Below, in pieces: positions 18,105-26,110 of a DNA stretch of 64,000 nt. The notes beneath the pieces were generated by a model, which did not search any database, had not been told where the DNA came from, and worked only from the letters and a program-made list of their open reading frames with translations. How positions within the stretch are numbered: position 1 is the stretch's first letter; each line of letters opens with the position of its first letter. A program made the position numbers and the translations under genes. The stretch comes from Streptomyces sp. ADI95-17 (GTDB lineage: Bacteria > Actinomycetota > Actinomycetes > Streptomycetales > Streptomycetaceae), in assembly GCF_003846175.1 (NCBI RefSeq), contig NZ_ML123050.1, positions 293,379 to 357,378 on the forward strand, written 5' to 3'.

Positions 18105-19004
18105 ATGGTTGTAATGGAGATTCCAGAGAATGGGGCCGGAGCGACTCGGCTGCGCGCCGCGATTCGCGATCAATGGGAGGGTCTGTCCACATCTGAGCGA
18201 GCCGTCGCGCAGTACCTGGTCAGCGCTCCCGTCGGGCAGTTGCTCTTCGTCAGCGCCCAGGAGCTGGGGGCCGCCAGCTCCACCAGCAACGCCACCGTCG
18301 TACGAGCTCTGCAACGCCTCGGGTACGCGGGACTGCCCGCCCTGAAGCGTGAGCTGGCCAACGACTTCACTGCGGCCGTCGCCCCCGAGGAGCGTCTCAA
18401 GCAGCGCATCGCGCATGTGGGCCAGGACCTGGAGTCCATCTGGACCGATGTCTTCGACGAGGCCCAGGACCGCATCGACCACACCAGGCGCCTGACCGAA
18501 CCGGAAGCCCTGAAGCGCTCGGTGACCGCCCTCGCCGAGGCGCGCGAGGTGTTCTGTTACGGAATCGCCGCCTCCGAACCGGGCGCCCGCCACCTGGCGT
18601 TGGCGCTCGGCCGGATCGGCCGACGGGCCCGCTTCGTCTCCGAGACGGGCTTCGCCCTCGCGGACCAGTTGCTGGCCCTGGAGCAGGGCGACAGCGTGGT
18701 GATCTTCCAGCCGGGCCGCCGGCTGGTGGAGCTGACCGTCATGATGGAGCGGGCCCGTGCGGTCGGCGCCAAGGTCGTGCTCGTGACGGACGAACTGGGC
18801 GAGGCGTATGCGGACCGGGTCGAGGCGGTCCTGACCGCGCCGCACACCCCGACCGGGATCACAGCGGAATCGCTGACGGGGCTGCTCGTCGCGGACGCCC
18901 TGCTGCTTGCGCTGACCACGCTCGACGAGACCCGGGCGGTGGAATCCTCGCACCAGCTCACCGCGTTGCGTGAGCAGTTGCTGGATCCCAAGCGGCGGCC
19001 CTGA
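18105..19004 (+). CDS. RpiR-family transcriptional regulator (HTH + SIS)
   Basis: A 299-aa regulator. The N-terminal HTH_6 domain (about 15-90) reads LSTSERAVAQYLVSAPVGQLLFVSAQELGAASSTSNATVVRALQRLGYAGLPALKREL. The C-terminal SIS domain (about 130-260) includes AREVFCYGIAASEPGARHL and GDSVVIFQPGRR, normally a phosphosugar-binding fold. It is divergent from the C45/ABC operon and probably controls it. ATG 18105 follows GGAAG by 4 nt. Upstream codons in the same frame overlap the operators and are unlikely to be translated. Confidence 0.9.
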   Translation: MVVMEIPENGAGATRLRAAIRDQWEGLSTSERAVAQYLVSAPVGQLLFVSAQELGAASSTSNATVVRALQRLGYAGLPALKRELANDFTAAVAPEERLKQRIAHVGQDLESIWTDVFDEAQDRIDHTRRLTEPEALKRSVTALAEAREVFCYGIAASEPGARHLALALGRIGRRARFVSETGFALADQLLALEQGDSVVIFQPGRRLVELTVMMERARAVGAKVVLVTDELGEAYADRVEAVLTAPHTPTGITAESLTGLLVADALLLALTTLDETRAVESSHQLTALREQLLDPKRRP

Positions 19005-19350
19005 GGGGCGGTACACCCTTCGCCGACCGGCCGAACTGGCGGTTCGTCACCCGGGTCCGCATGACCGTCCGCCATGCGGCCGCGCTCGTGCAGACCTGCT
19101 CGTACTGACGAACGTCGAAGTGCCGCGCCGAGGGACGATCATCTGCCGATGATCATGCCCCGACCGGCACGAGCGCCCCCGCTCCCTCTCCCTCCCGCAT
19201 CACGCCGGTCCCGTGACCAGCAGCTTCAGTTGAAACGGGCTCAATGACGGACCCCACACTCAAGTGGCCGCACAGAGCTCCCTGGTCGCGCCGGCGAGAA
19301 GCGCACCGCCCAGGCTGAACGCGAGGGAGCGGACGGCGCTGTTGGACGCG
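19005..19350. other. intergenic, no confident gene
   Basis: A 7-bp inverted repeat (GATCATC at 19137, GATGATC at 19148) lies downstream of the RpiR gene and could help termination. A plus-strand run from GTG 19264 reads RLNARERTALLDALRHEYAA and could be the cut-off start of a gene, but it runs into the NUDIX gene on the other strand and matches nothing I know. Confidence 0.45.
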
Positions 19351-19803
19351 CTACGCCACGAGTACGCCGCTTCGTCGCAGCAGGGGGAGCACGTGGTCCC
19401 GTACGGCAGGAGCGAGCTGCGTGCCGTCTTCGTCGCCGGACACCCATCGCATGTGGGCCAGTTCGGCGGCGGGCCTGGGCGGCCGGCCGAGTCGTGCTTC
19501 GAAGACCGTCATCTTCATGGGGACGCCTTCCAGCGCTGCGACGGCCTCGATGTCGGCGAGGAAGCGGGGCTCCAGCGGCCGGACGCCGAGCTCTTCCTCC
19601 AGTTCCCGTGCCAGTGTCTCCAGCATGTCCTCATCGGCATCGGGCTTCCCACCGGGGAGGTAGAAGACGTCAGGGGCTGCCTTCTTGCTCACCACCAGGA
19701 GCCGTCCGTCCTGGACGACCGCGGCGGCGATGACGAGGAGGGGGTCACTCTGCCCGGGCGGCGAGGCCCCGGTATTCCCTTGGTCGATATTCCCTTGGTC
19801 CAT
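19351..19803 (-). CDS. NUDIX hydrolase
   Basis: A 150-aa pyrophosphohydrolase. The NUDIX box is complete: GGKPDADEDMLETLARELEEELGV (G-x5-E-x7-RELxEELG), about residues 51-74, preceded by the LLVVSKKAAPDVFYLPGG strand. It probably hydrolyses a nucleoside-diphosphate-linked compound. The substrate is not predictable. I use ATG 19803; the ribosome site is weak, and the same frame upstream is the decayed lspA, so expression may once have depended on that operon. Confidence 0.82.
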   Translation of the reverse strand: MDQGNIDQGNTGASPPGQSDPLLVIAAAVVQDGRLLVVSKKAAPDVFYLPGGKPDADEDMLETLARELEEELGVRPLEPRFLADIEAVAALEGVPMKMTVFEARLGRPPRPAAELAHMRWVSGDEDGTQLAPAVRDHVLPLLRRSGVLVA

Positions 19804-19829
19804 GCAGGTAATTCTCGCAGAGGGGGCGG

Positions 19830-20407
19830 TCCTGCGACCAACACGGTGAAGTCGTTCAATCGGTTCTCCCAGTGGATCGGCTTCGGCAACCACCGAGGCG
19901 TCTTCGCCGACAACGGCCCCAGCGAGCAGGAGAGGGCGATGAAGTTCAACACGCCGCCCACGAACGCGGTGATCTTCCACAATGCCCGACCGCCCGTGAG
20001 CCTTCGGGTGGTGAGCGCTGGCCGTACGGTCAAGCGGTGCCCGAAGCCATCTCTTACGGCTCCGGGCGCCGCTTTCCGCCGTCCGCGTGATCCAGTCCCA
20101 GAGCATGCCGATGATCACGATGAGTTTGGCCACGCTGAACAGCCACGTCGCGTCCTCGCCGACCGAGAATGCGGCGCCGGAATTTGAAACCAGGGTGAAC
20201 TTCAGGAAACCGCCGAGAGTGCTCGCTGGGTCCGCCGGCGAGAAGTCGGCCAAGGCGATCTGTTTCGTTGCCAGATCCACGGCCAAACGGCAGTGCCGCC
20301 ATGACAGCGACAAGGCCGAATCGTCGACGGCTCCTCGCTTCGTTCAATTCGCTCACCCGATCCCGCGCTCTCGACGGTCCCGCGGATGAGCCCGCAAGTC
20401 TCATCAC
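19830..20407 (-). pseudogene. lspA: decayed signal peptidase II (lspA-like)
   Basis: Pieces of LspA are spread over at least two shifted frames. RRRFGLVAVMAAL lies near 20320. VDLATKQIALADFSP, then GGFLKFTLVSNSGAAFSVGE and ATWLFSVAKLIVIIG, lie at about 20120-20280. A C-terminal scrap reads FVGGVLNFIALS..FTVLV at about 19830-19965. The order and spacing match LspA, but frames change and the catalytic aspartate region (usually DFI and FNxAD) reads NFI and NRLND. It starts 27 nt after the truncated lgt, so the two formed an lgt-lspA pair that is now dead. Confidence 0.7.
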
Positions 20408-20434
20408 GGTGAGGGCTGGACCGCACCAGCACCG

Positions 20435-21022
20435 CTAGCCGCCAAACGCATCATGATCTGTTCCCGACGTTCCAGGAGCCGCCGCCCCTCGCGTTGGGCT
20501 GTTTCCGAAGGCGAGGCCGACAGAGGCGTCAGCCAGGCGCGGCTCATCGGCCCTCTCGTTGGTGCCCTCGTCCTGTGGCCGCGCCACGTCTTCGAAGCCC
20601 GGGTGGCGGCGGGCCGATACGACGAGGCAGGCGACAGCGCCGAGGAAGACCAGGACGGAGGTCCAGTTGTTCAGGCGCAGGCCGAGGAACGTGTGGGACT
20701 CGTCGATGCGCAGGTACTCGGTCCAGAACCGGCCGACCGTGTAGGCGGCTACGTACAGGGCGAAGGTCCTGCCGTGACCGAGCGGGCACCGGCTCGCTGC
20801 CCAGAGGACCAGTGCGGCGACGCCGATGTTCCAGAGGGACTCGTAGAGGAAGGTGGGGTGATACGTCGCAATGTCGAGCATGCCGGACGGACGGTGCACG
20901 CGGTCGATCTCCAGGCCCCAGGGGAGCGTGGTAGGGCGACCGTACAGTTCCTGGTTGAACCAGTTGCCCCAGCGGCCGATCGCCTGCAGGTGATTCACCC
21001 AGCCAACTGCTGTTACCCACAC
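20435..21022 (-). pseudogene. lgt: prolipoprotein diacylglyceryl transferase, N-terminally truncated
   Basis: The 195 codons encode the second half of Lgt: QAIGRWGNWFNQELYGRPTT with the conserved lipid-binding arginine and asparagine, then LPWGLEIDR, HPTFLYESLWN, GRTFALYVAAYTVGRFWTEYLRID and two more membrane segments. A complete Lgt has roughly 270-330 residues. The first 100 or more, including the HG-active-site helices, are missing, and the frame begins abruptly at VNHLQAIGRWGN. A functional enzyme is unlikely. The genome must have another lgt. Confidence 0.82.
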
Positions 21023-21218
21023 CAGAGTTGTTTAACGGAGTGGCGGCGCCCGGAGGTTCGGTGGTCGCGCGTAGAGCGTACGGACGGCAACGCATCATCA
21101 GGCGGAAGTCCGCTGGAGGCAGGAATGACAACACATTCAGCGGCCGCGCCATGCGATTGCGACACGGACACGATGAACAGGCCGCCACAGCCGGCACGTT
21201 CCAGTCCTGCCGCAGTAG

Positions 21219-21374
21219 GTGCCGGATCTAGTGGGGCAGCACCGGAAGGACGGGGCGATGGAATGGATTCACCGGCAGCCCGGCACCGCCCAGCTGCTGC
21301 CCCGCCCGATCGGGCGTCGCACCCGCGGCCCGCTGTTCCTCACCGACCGCGAGGCCCCAGCCGGAAGGCCGTCC
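21219..21374 (+). pseudogene. tyrosine integrase fragment
   Basis: The plus frame reads GAMEWIHRQPGTAQLLPRPI, then GRRTRGPLFLTDREAPAGRP. I recall this stretch from the catalytic-domain middle of a streptomycete phage-type tyrosine recombinase (RTRGPLFLTDRKAPAG). The HxLR and catalytic tyrosine parts cannot be found intact downstream. It sits just upstream of the truncated end of lgt, which suggests that an insertion or excision event here removed the lgt N-terminus. Confidence 0.5.
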
Positions 21375-22012
21375 TGTTCCGCAGCCGTACGTCACGTCTC
21401 GGCGGATCATCCAGCGCTCCGACTCGCTGATCGCCCGGCCCGCGATCACACCTGGCCAGGTGAGTCACCCGCCGAACCTCCCGCAGGAGCGGGCAGCCAC
21501 CCTCGTCCTTCATGGATTCGCCGGGTCGCTCACAGCAGCACGTGTGCGGGTGTGTGTTCGCGCTGCTCGACGGCCGGTCGCCCGGACTGCGGCCCCGGCA
21601 GCAGCCCCGCCCCGAACCGGCCGCAGTGGTCCGCCGCCTCGGTCCGTACCGTCCGTACGGCCGGGCTGTTGTCCGTCCGAGATTGATGGCCATGGCGAGC
21701 AGTTGCTCTCACAGCATGCGGGGACCAAAGTGAGAAGAGTACAGAAATCAGAGCTCTGAGCAGCCCGTGACCGTTCGGGAAAAGTCGGGCCGCCACTGGA
21801 TTCGTGATCGTTTTTCCTTTTCCGGTGATTCCTGATCATCCGGCCAGGGTTCGACGGGATTTCGTCGACGGATCCGGTTCGTTCGGCCTGCCACTCGGCG
21901 TCATCACCGTTACTGTTTTCATCGGGAGCCGTCGGAAGAATGGCGTAGCCGGGGAAGGGAAAGGAGATTATCCGGTCTTTCCTTATTTTCGGCAACTACA
22001 AGCGGAGGAGCC
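21375..22012. other. intergenic / degraded sequence and promoter region
   Basis: 21375-21760 has only overlapping short frames. 21780-22010 is relatively AT-rich for this genome (GTTTTTCCTTTTCC near 21809) and should hold the promoter of the membrane-anchored protein that starts at 22013. I could not fix a -10/-35 pair. Confidence 0.4.
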
Positions 22013-22561
22013 ATGTCGACCGGCACCCTCATAGCAATCATCGTGCCCATCGTGGTCGTGCTGTTGATTTGCGCAGCGGTGACCTGGACCGTCTCACGCC
22101 GGCGCCACCTCAAGGAAAAATTCGGCCCGGAGTACGAGCGGGCCGTGGAGGAGAAGCAGAGCCGTCCGGCGGCCGAGCGTGAACTGCGCGAGCGAGAGCA
22201 GCGCCACGACGCACTGGAGATCAAGCAGATTTCGGCAGCGGAGCGGGAGAAATACGCTCAGTCCTGGAACCGCGCGCAAGAGCGCTTCGTCGACCAGCCC
22301 GACGAAGCGGTCCATGATGCCGACCAATTGGTCACCGCGCTCATGGGAGAGCGCGGATACCCGACCAAAGGATTTGAGCAGCAGGTCAGCGACCTTTCAG
22401 TGGAGCACGGACGCACATTGGAGCACTACCGCGCCGCCCATGAGGTCACTGCCCGCAGCGACCGGCATCAAGCAACAACGGAAGAATTGCGGGGCGCGAT
22501 GGTTCACTACCGCTCCCTGTTCGACGAGCTTCTTCACAACGGCCAGCGGCCGCGCGAGTAA
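22013..22561 (+). CDS. membrane-anchored helical protein of unknown function
   Basis: A 182-aa protein. One N-terminal transmembrane helix (LIAIIVPIVVVLLICAAVTW, residues 6-25) is followed by basic SRRRHLKEKF, placing the rest in the cytoplasm. A charged coiled coil (about 40-80: ERELREREQRHDALEIKQIS) leads to a C-terminal domain with WNRAQERFVDQPDEAVHDAD, QLVTALMGERGYP and TEELRGAMVHYRSLFDELL. The last domain recurs in the next gene, so the two are paralogous at their C-termini. ATG 22013 follows GGAGGAG at a good distance. Function unknown; I recall similar small actinobacterial proteins without an assigned role. Confidence 0.82.
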   Translation: MSTGTLIAIIVPIVVVLLICAAVTWTVSRRRHLKEKFGPEYERAVEEKQSRPAAERELREREQRHDALEIKQISAAEREKYAQSWNRAQERFVDQPDEAVHDADQLVTALMGERGYPTKGFEQQVSDLSVEHGRTLEHYRAAHEVTARSDRHQATTEELRGAMVHYRSLFDELLHNGQRPRE

Positions 22562-22649
22562 CGGCTGCGAGAACGCGAATGCGCCGGAATCAGGGGCCCC
22601 CGGCCTCAGAACGATGGCGCCACAATGAGGGAAAGGCGGAGAGGTGGAA

Positions 22650-23159
22650 ATGGGACGCAGTGATCTGCCCGAATCCGACACCGGCGGTCCGTCCACCGAG
22701 GATCTGACCGGCACTGGGCCCGCAGCGAAGAAAGCGGAAACGGAAGGACACGAGCCCCTCTCTGTTCCGCCGACCTTTCCCGGGGAAGCCACAGAAGCAC
22801 ACCCGGGCCGGCCCTCCGAAGAAGATGACCGCCCTCCCCCGTCAGGTACGGACCGGAGCGCAGCGGGAGAGGGAGAGGGAGAGGGAGAGGGAGAGGAGCC
22901 GCTGCTCGGATCCGAGCAGGCGGGGTTCCGTGACCGGTGGCAGAGGATCCAGGGCACGTTCGTGGATGATCCGCGGGAGGCGGTCGGTGCCGCGGATACC
23001 CTCGTCGCCGAGGTGATGCAGGCCCTCGCCACGACGTTCTCCGAGCGCAAACAGGGGCTCGAAGGCCAGTGGCAGCGAGGCGAGGAGGTCCCGACCGAGG
23101 AACTGCGCGTCGCGCTCCAACGCTATCGTTCGTTCTTCAACCGCTTGTTGAAGACCTAA
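22650..23159 (+). CDS. acidic protein sharing the C-terminal helical domain of its neighbour
   Basis: A 169-aa protein. Residues 1-90 are acidic, proline-rich and probably disordered, with a GEGEGEGE tract encoded by a (GGGAGA)n run at about 22866-22893. Residues about 92-169 match the previous gene: FRDRWQRIQGTFVDDPREAV, then GAADTLVAEVMQAL, EELRVALQRYRSFFNRLL. It has no membrane helix, so it may be a soluble partner of the anchored paralogue. ATG 22650 follows GGAGAGG by 5 nt. GTG 22644 is an alternative. The gap to the previous gene is 88 nt. Confidence 0.78.
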   Translation: MGRSDLPESDTGGPSTEDLTGTGPAAKKAETEGHEPLSVPPTFPGEATEAHPGRPSEEDDRPPPSGTDRSAAGEGEGEGEGEEPLLGSEQAGFRDRWQRIQGTFVDDPREAVGAADTLVAEVMQALATTFSERKQGLEGQWQRGEEVPTEELRVALQRYRSFFNRLLKT

Positions 23160-23385
23160 GATCGTTGAAGTTTGAGATCTGTGGGGGACTCCGTGTGACC
23201 CACGTGTTCTTCACGTTCCCGGCTCAATGCGGCTGACCGCGAGCGTGCCGCAGAGGCTTGCCCCGGCCGGCGGCTCCGCCCGTAGGGTGTATTCCTGCGC
23301 ATGTCGCTTCAGGAGCCCCGGTCGACGCATTCGATGCTGATACCAGCAAGGAATGCCCAGGAGATCGCATCTGCAGCCCGAGGTC

Positions 23386-24570
23386 ATGTCCTCCGACCGA
23401 CCCGCCGAAGGACGGAGGCTCCGGATCCGCACGCCGTCGCGCCGGACGCTGCGCGGCCTCCCCCGCCCCGCGACATGGACCCCCGCCAACGGGCACGGGT
23501 CCAGAACACCGTACGAGCCGCGAGTGAACCCCGCGCTGCGGACGACCGCTGCCTATGCCTGGCGCATCCTCGTCGTGGGCGCCGCGGTGTACGCCGCCTT
23601 CTCAGTGCTGGGGCAGTTCCACGAGGTGGCGGTGGCCGTCTTCCTCGGCCTGGTCGGCACCGCGATACTGCGCCCGGTGGCGGATCTCCTGGCTCGTGCG
23701 ATGCCGCGGCCGCTCGCCGTTGCCGTGGCGCTGATCGGCAGCGTCGTCCTCGTTCTCGGCATCCTGACCTTGGTCGGCGAGGCGGTCGCCGGGGAAAGCG
23801 CCGGGCTGGAGAGGGAGTTCAGCGAAGGCCTGCGCCGGATCGAGCGATGGCTTGAGGGCCCGCCGTTCCGGCTGGCCCCCAAGGCGCTCGACGATCTCCA
23901 GTCCCGCACCGGGCAGTTCCTGTCGAGCCACCGTTCCGCGCTGATCAGCACGGCCCTCAGCGGTGTGGGCCGGGTGGTGGAGGTGGTGACGGTGTTCGTG
24001 CTCGCCCTGTTCTGCTCGGTCTTCTTCATTCACTCGGGCGACCATCTGTGGAGCTGGTTCAGCGACCAGCTTCCGCAGACGGCCCGGGCCCGGGTGACGA
24101 TCGCGGGCCGCGCGGCGTGGCGGACATTCACCGGATACACCCGCGGGATCGTCCTGGTGGCGGCGACCAACGCGATTCTTGTGGGACTGGCGCTGTTCGC
24201 ACTCGGCGTGCCGCTGGCGCTGCCCCTGGCCCTGCTGGAATTCTTCGCCGCTTTCGTCCCACTGATCGGCTCCCCCATCGCGCTGGCAGTCGCCGCCGTG
24301 GTGGCTCTGGCGTCCAAGGGCGTGCTCGTGGCGGGCATCGTCGTGGCGCTGATCGTGATCATCGGCCAGATCGAGGGCCACCTGCTGCACCCGCTCGTGC
24401 TGAGCTGGGCCGTCCGCCTGCATCCGGTCGTGGTCGCGCTCGCGGTGATCGGGGGCGCCATCACGGCAGGGGTGCTGGGCGCGGTGGTGGCAGTGCCACT
24501 GGTGTCCGTCGCCTGGTCGGTGTACCAGTCTCTGCGTCAGGCCCGTAATTCCGCGCGGGCAGAGACATGA
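23386..24570 (+). CDS. AI-2E family transporter
   Basis: A membrane protein of about 394 aa in the AI-2E transporter family (PF01594). It has a basic N-terminal tail of about 55 residues, then ILVVGAAVYAAF and two more helices. A soluble loop with the amphipathic region FSEGLRRIERWLEGPP..LDDLQSRTGQFL follows. Next come helices with VVTVFVLALFCSVFFIHSGDHLW, TFTGYTRGIVLVAATNAILVGLAL and the conserved IGQIEGHLLHPLVLSWAVRLHPVVVALAVIGG. In other bacteria members export AI-2 or act in sodium/proton exchange; the role here is unknown. ATG 23386 has GAGG upstream. ATG 23353 is the alternative. Confidence 0.85.
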   Translation: MSSDRPAEGRRLRIRTPSRRTLRGLPRPATWTPANGHGSRTPYEPRVNPALRTTAAYAWRILVVGAAVYAAFSVLGQFHEVAVAVFLGLVGTAILRPVADLLARAMPRPLAVAVALIGSVVLVLGILTLVGEAVAGESAGLEREFSEGLRRIERWLEGPPFRLAPKALDDLQSRTGQFLSSHRSALISTALSGVGRVVEVVTVFVLALFCSVFFIHSGDHLWSWFSDQLPQTARARVTIAGRAAWRTFTGYTRGIVLVAATNAILVGLALFALGVPLALPLALLEFFAAFVPLIGSPIALAVAAVVALASKGVLVAGIVVALIVIIGQIEGHLLHPLVLSWAVRLHPVVVALAVIGGAITAGVLGAVVAVPLVSVAWSVYQSLRQARNSARAET

Positions 24571-25351
24571 GCGGGGCTCGACCCGGATGCCGGGGAAACC
24601 GGAAGAGCCGTCGATGCGGCAGCCGCCGCAGTTCTGGCACGGGGTGGCGTGGAAGGGCGTGCCGCAGCGGAGGAAGGCGCCCTCCGCGCTGGTCTGGTCG
24701 ATGCGGGCAACTCGGGTGTCCGCTCTGCCACAGCGCGCGCAGGCGCTTCTTGGGTCTTCATGGTTCTGGTGTGCTGCAGGTTCATCGCGATGTCGCCCTG
24801 CTCCGGTTCAACCGTCGCTGGGGCGCATGACGCTGAGTTCACGGGGGGTAGTTGGATCGGGTGACTTCATAAGGGCCGGGTCCCGGGGATGTCATGGCTG
24901 ATCCCCCAAGATCCGTGGTGCGTTCTACGTGGCATCAGCTCTCTTCGGCTGCGCGTTGGTGGTGAACCAGTCGGCGGCTTCGGCATCGGTCATGAGCAGG
25001 CCCAGCGCCAGGGTGCGCGGAGCCGTCCTGGACGACCTGGACACGGCGGTTGGTGTGTGTGGGCGGAGAAAGGCCCATGGCGCGGAGGGCGGTGCTGCAC
25101 GGCCGGGGTGGTCTGGGCGACGAAGCGGCGCAGCCGCGGCCGGGGCGGGCCGGCAGTGCCGGGGAGGCCGGGCGAAGTAGAGCGGCTGGAGGCCGCGGGC
25201 TTGCGGTGCGGGGCCGGTGGGTGTGGGTGCGCCCATGGACACCGTCTCCGTTGTTGCTGCAATCGGTTTCGTCCGACGCTACGGAGAGATGGAGGGCGAC
25301 TGCGGGCTCAACGAGATTGCGGGTAATTGCGGAGAATCACGTTCTGGCCCG
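24571..25351. other. intergenic, no confident gene
   Basis: About 780 nt with no gene I can support. A minus-strand tail ending at 24925 reads RTLALGLLMTDAEAADWFTTN and might be the C-terminal scrap of a lost gene. A plus stretch from 24587 reads MRQPPQFWHGVAWKGVPQRR. Neither is recognised. Confidence 0.4.
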
Positions 25352-25774
25352 TCAGTCGGGCACCGGGTCGTGGTACCCCCGCCGACGGGCAGCTCCCGGC
25401 CGGCACCGCAGAAGACGTCCCAGAACCAGCCGGCCACCACGCAGGGCACCATGCCGGTACAGCGCCTTGACTGCGTAGGTGGAGCAGCTCGGCGTGTACG
25501 GACAGCACGCGGGCAGCAGTGGACTGGCCTTCGTCCGGTAGCGCCGCACGACCTCGTACAGCGCACCCGCCGCCCGGCCGCCCGGACGGGGTGCCGCCGG
25601 ATCAACGCCGGCGGGCCTCAAGGGCCCGGCTGCCCGGGGCAGGACAACCAGGAGGAGGGAGACGAGCCACATGTCGGGGCAGCCCGTACGGCTCCAGAAG
25701 CAGCTGTCGGCGCATGCGTCGCCGCAGTTCTCCTTCCGGCTGCCGTCCCTGCCGTCCTTGCGCCGCCGTGCCAT
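25352..25774 (-). CDS. yidD: membrane protein insertion efficiency factor YidD, with long N-terminus
   Basis: 140 aa. The C-terminal half is YidD: LYEVVRRYRTKASPLLPACCPYTPSC, STYAVKALYRHGALRGGRLV and CRP..GYHDPVPD, with the conserved cysteines. YidD helps YidC insert membrane proteins and is peripheral to the membrane. Typical YidD has 70-115 residues. Here a preceding stretch adds MARRRKDGRDGSRKENCGDA, CADSCFWSRTGCPD and a hydrophobic segment WLVSLLLVVLPRAAG. ATG 25774 has GGGAGG 5-10 nt upstream, supporting the long form. It is away from the usual rpmH-rnpA-yidC locus, so this is a second, stand-alone copy. Confidence 0.85.
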   Translation of the reverse strand: MARRRKDGRDGSRKENCGDACADSCFWSRTGCPDMWLVSLLLVVLPRAAGPLRPAGVDPAAPRPGGRAAGALYEVVRRYRTKASPLLPACCPYTPSCSTYAVKALYRHGALRGGRLVLGRLLRCRPGAARRRGYHDPVPD

Positions 25775-26110
25775 CTGACCTCCCTCTACTCCGACTTCGC
25801 CATGATCCTACGCAGCACCCGCGGAGCCCCGGCGAGCACCACGGAACGTGGTGGCCCCAGAGGCAGCAGCGGTCCGGAATCGCTCCAGCGCGACGACGTT
25901 GTCCGCGCAGGTCGGAAGCGTACGAAGTGGGCGACGTGTCGAAACGGTCTTCCCGACCGGAGTCGTGGCCACGACGACCGTCGGCTGCGGTCGCATTTGC
26001 CGGTCGCCGTCGCCGGGGCGTGGACACGGGCCGGTACGACGGGACAGCCGACCGCTGGACTGCACCCCGCCGCCCCGCCCCGCCGTTGGCCCCGCAGCCG
26101 GTTCAGGGCA
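25775..26110. other. intergenic, nothing seen
   Basis: A gap between the yidD promoter side and the 3' end of the BNR gene. Only short overlapping frames are present and no clear hairpin. Confidence 0.5.

Noticed and set aside
22866..22893. GGGAGA simple repeat as a regulatory or recombination site
   Set aside because: It encodes the GEGEGEGE tract inside a disordered region of the protein. No sign of other function.
24925..25242. 105-codon minus frame upstream of yidD
   Set aside because: Only the last 25 residues look composed. The rest is P/R/A-rich noise.
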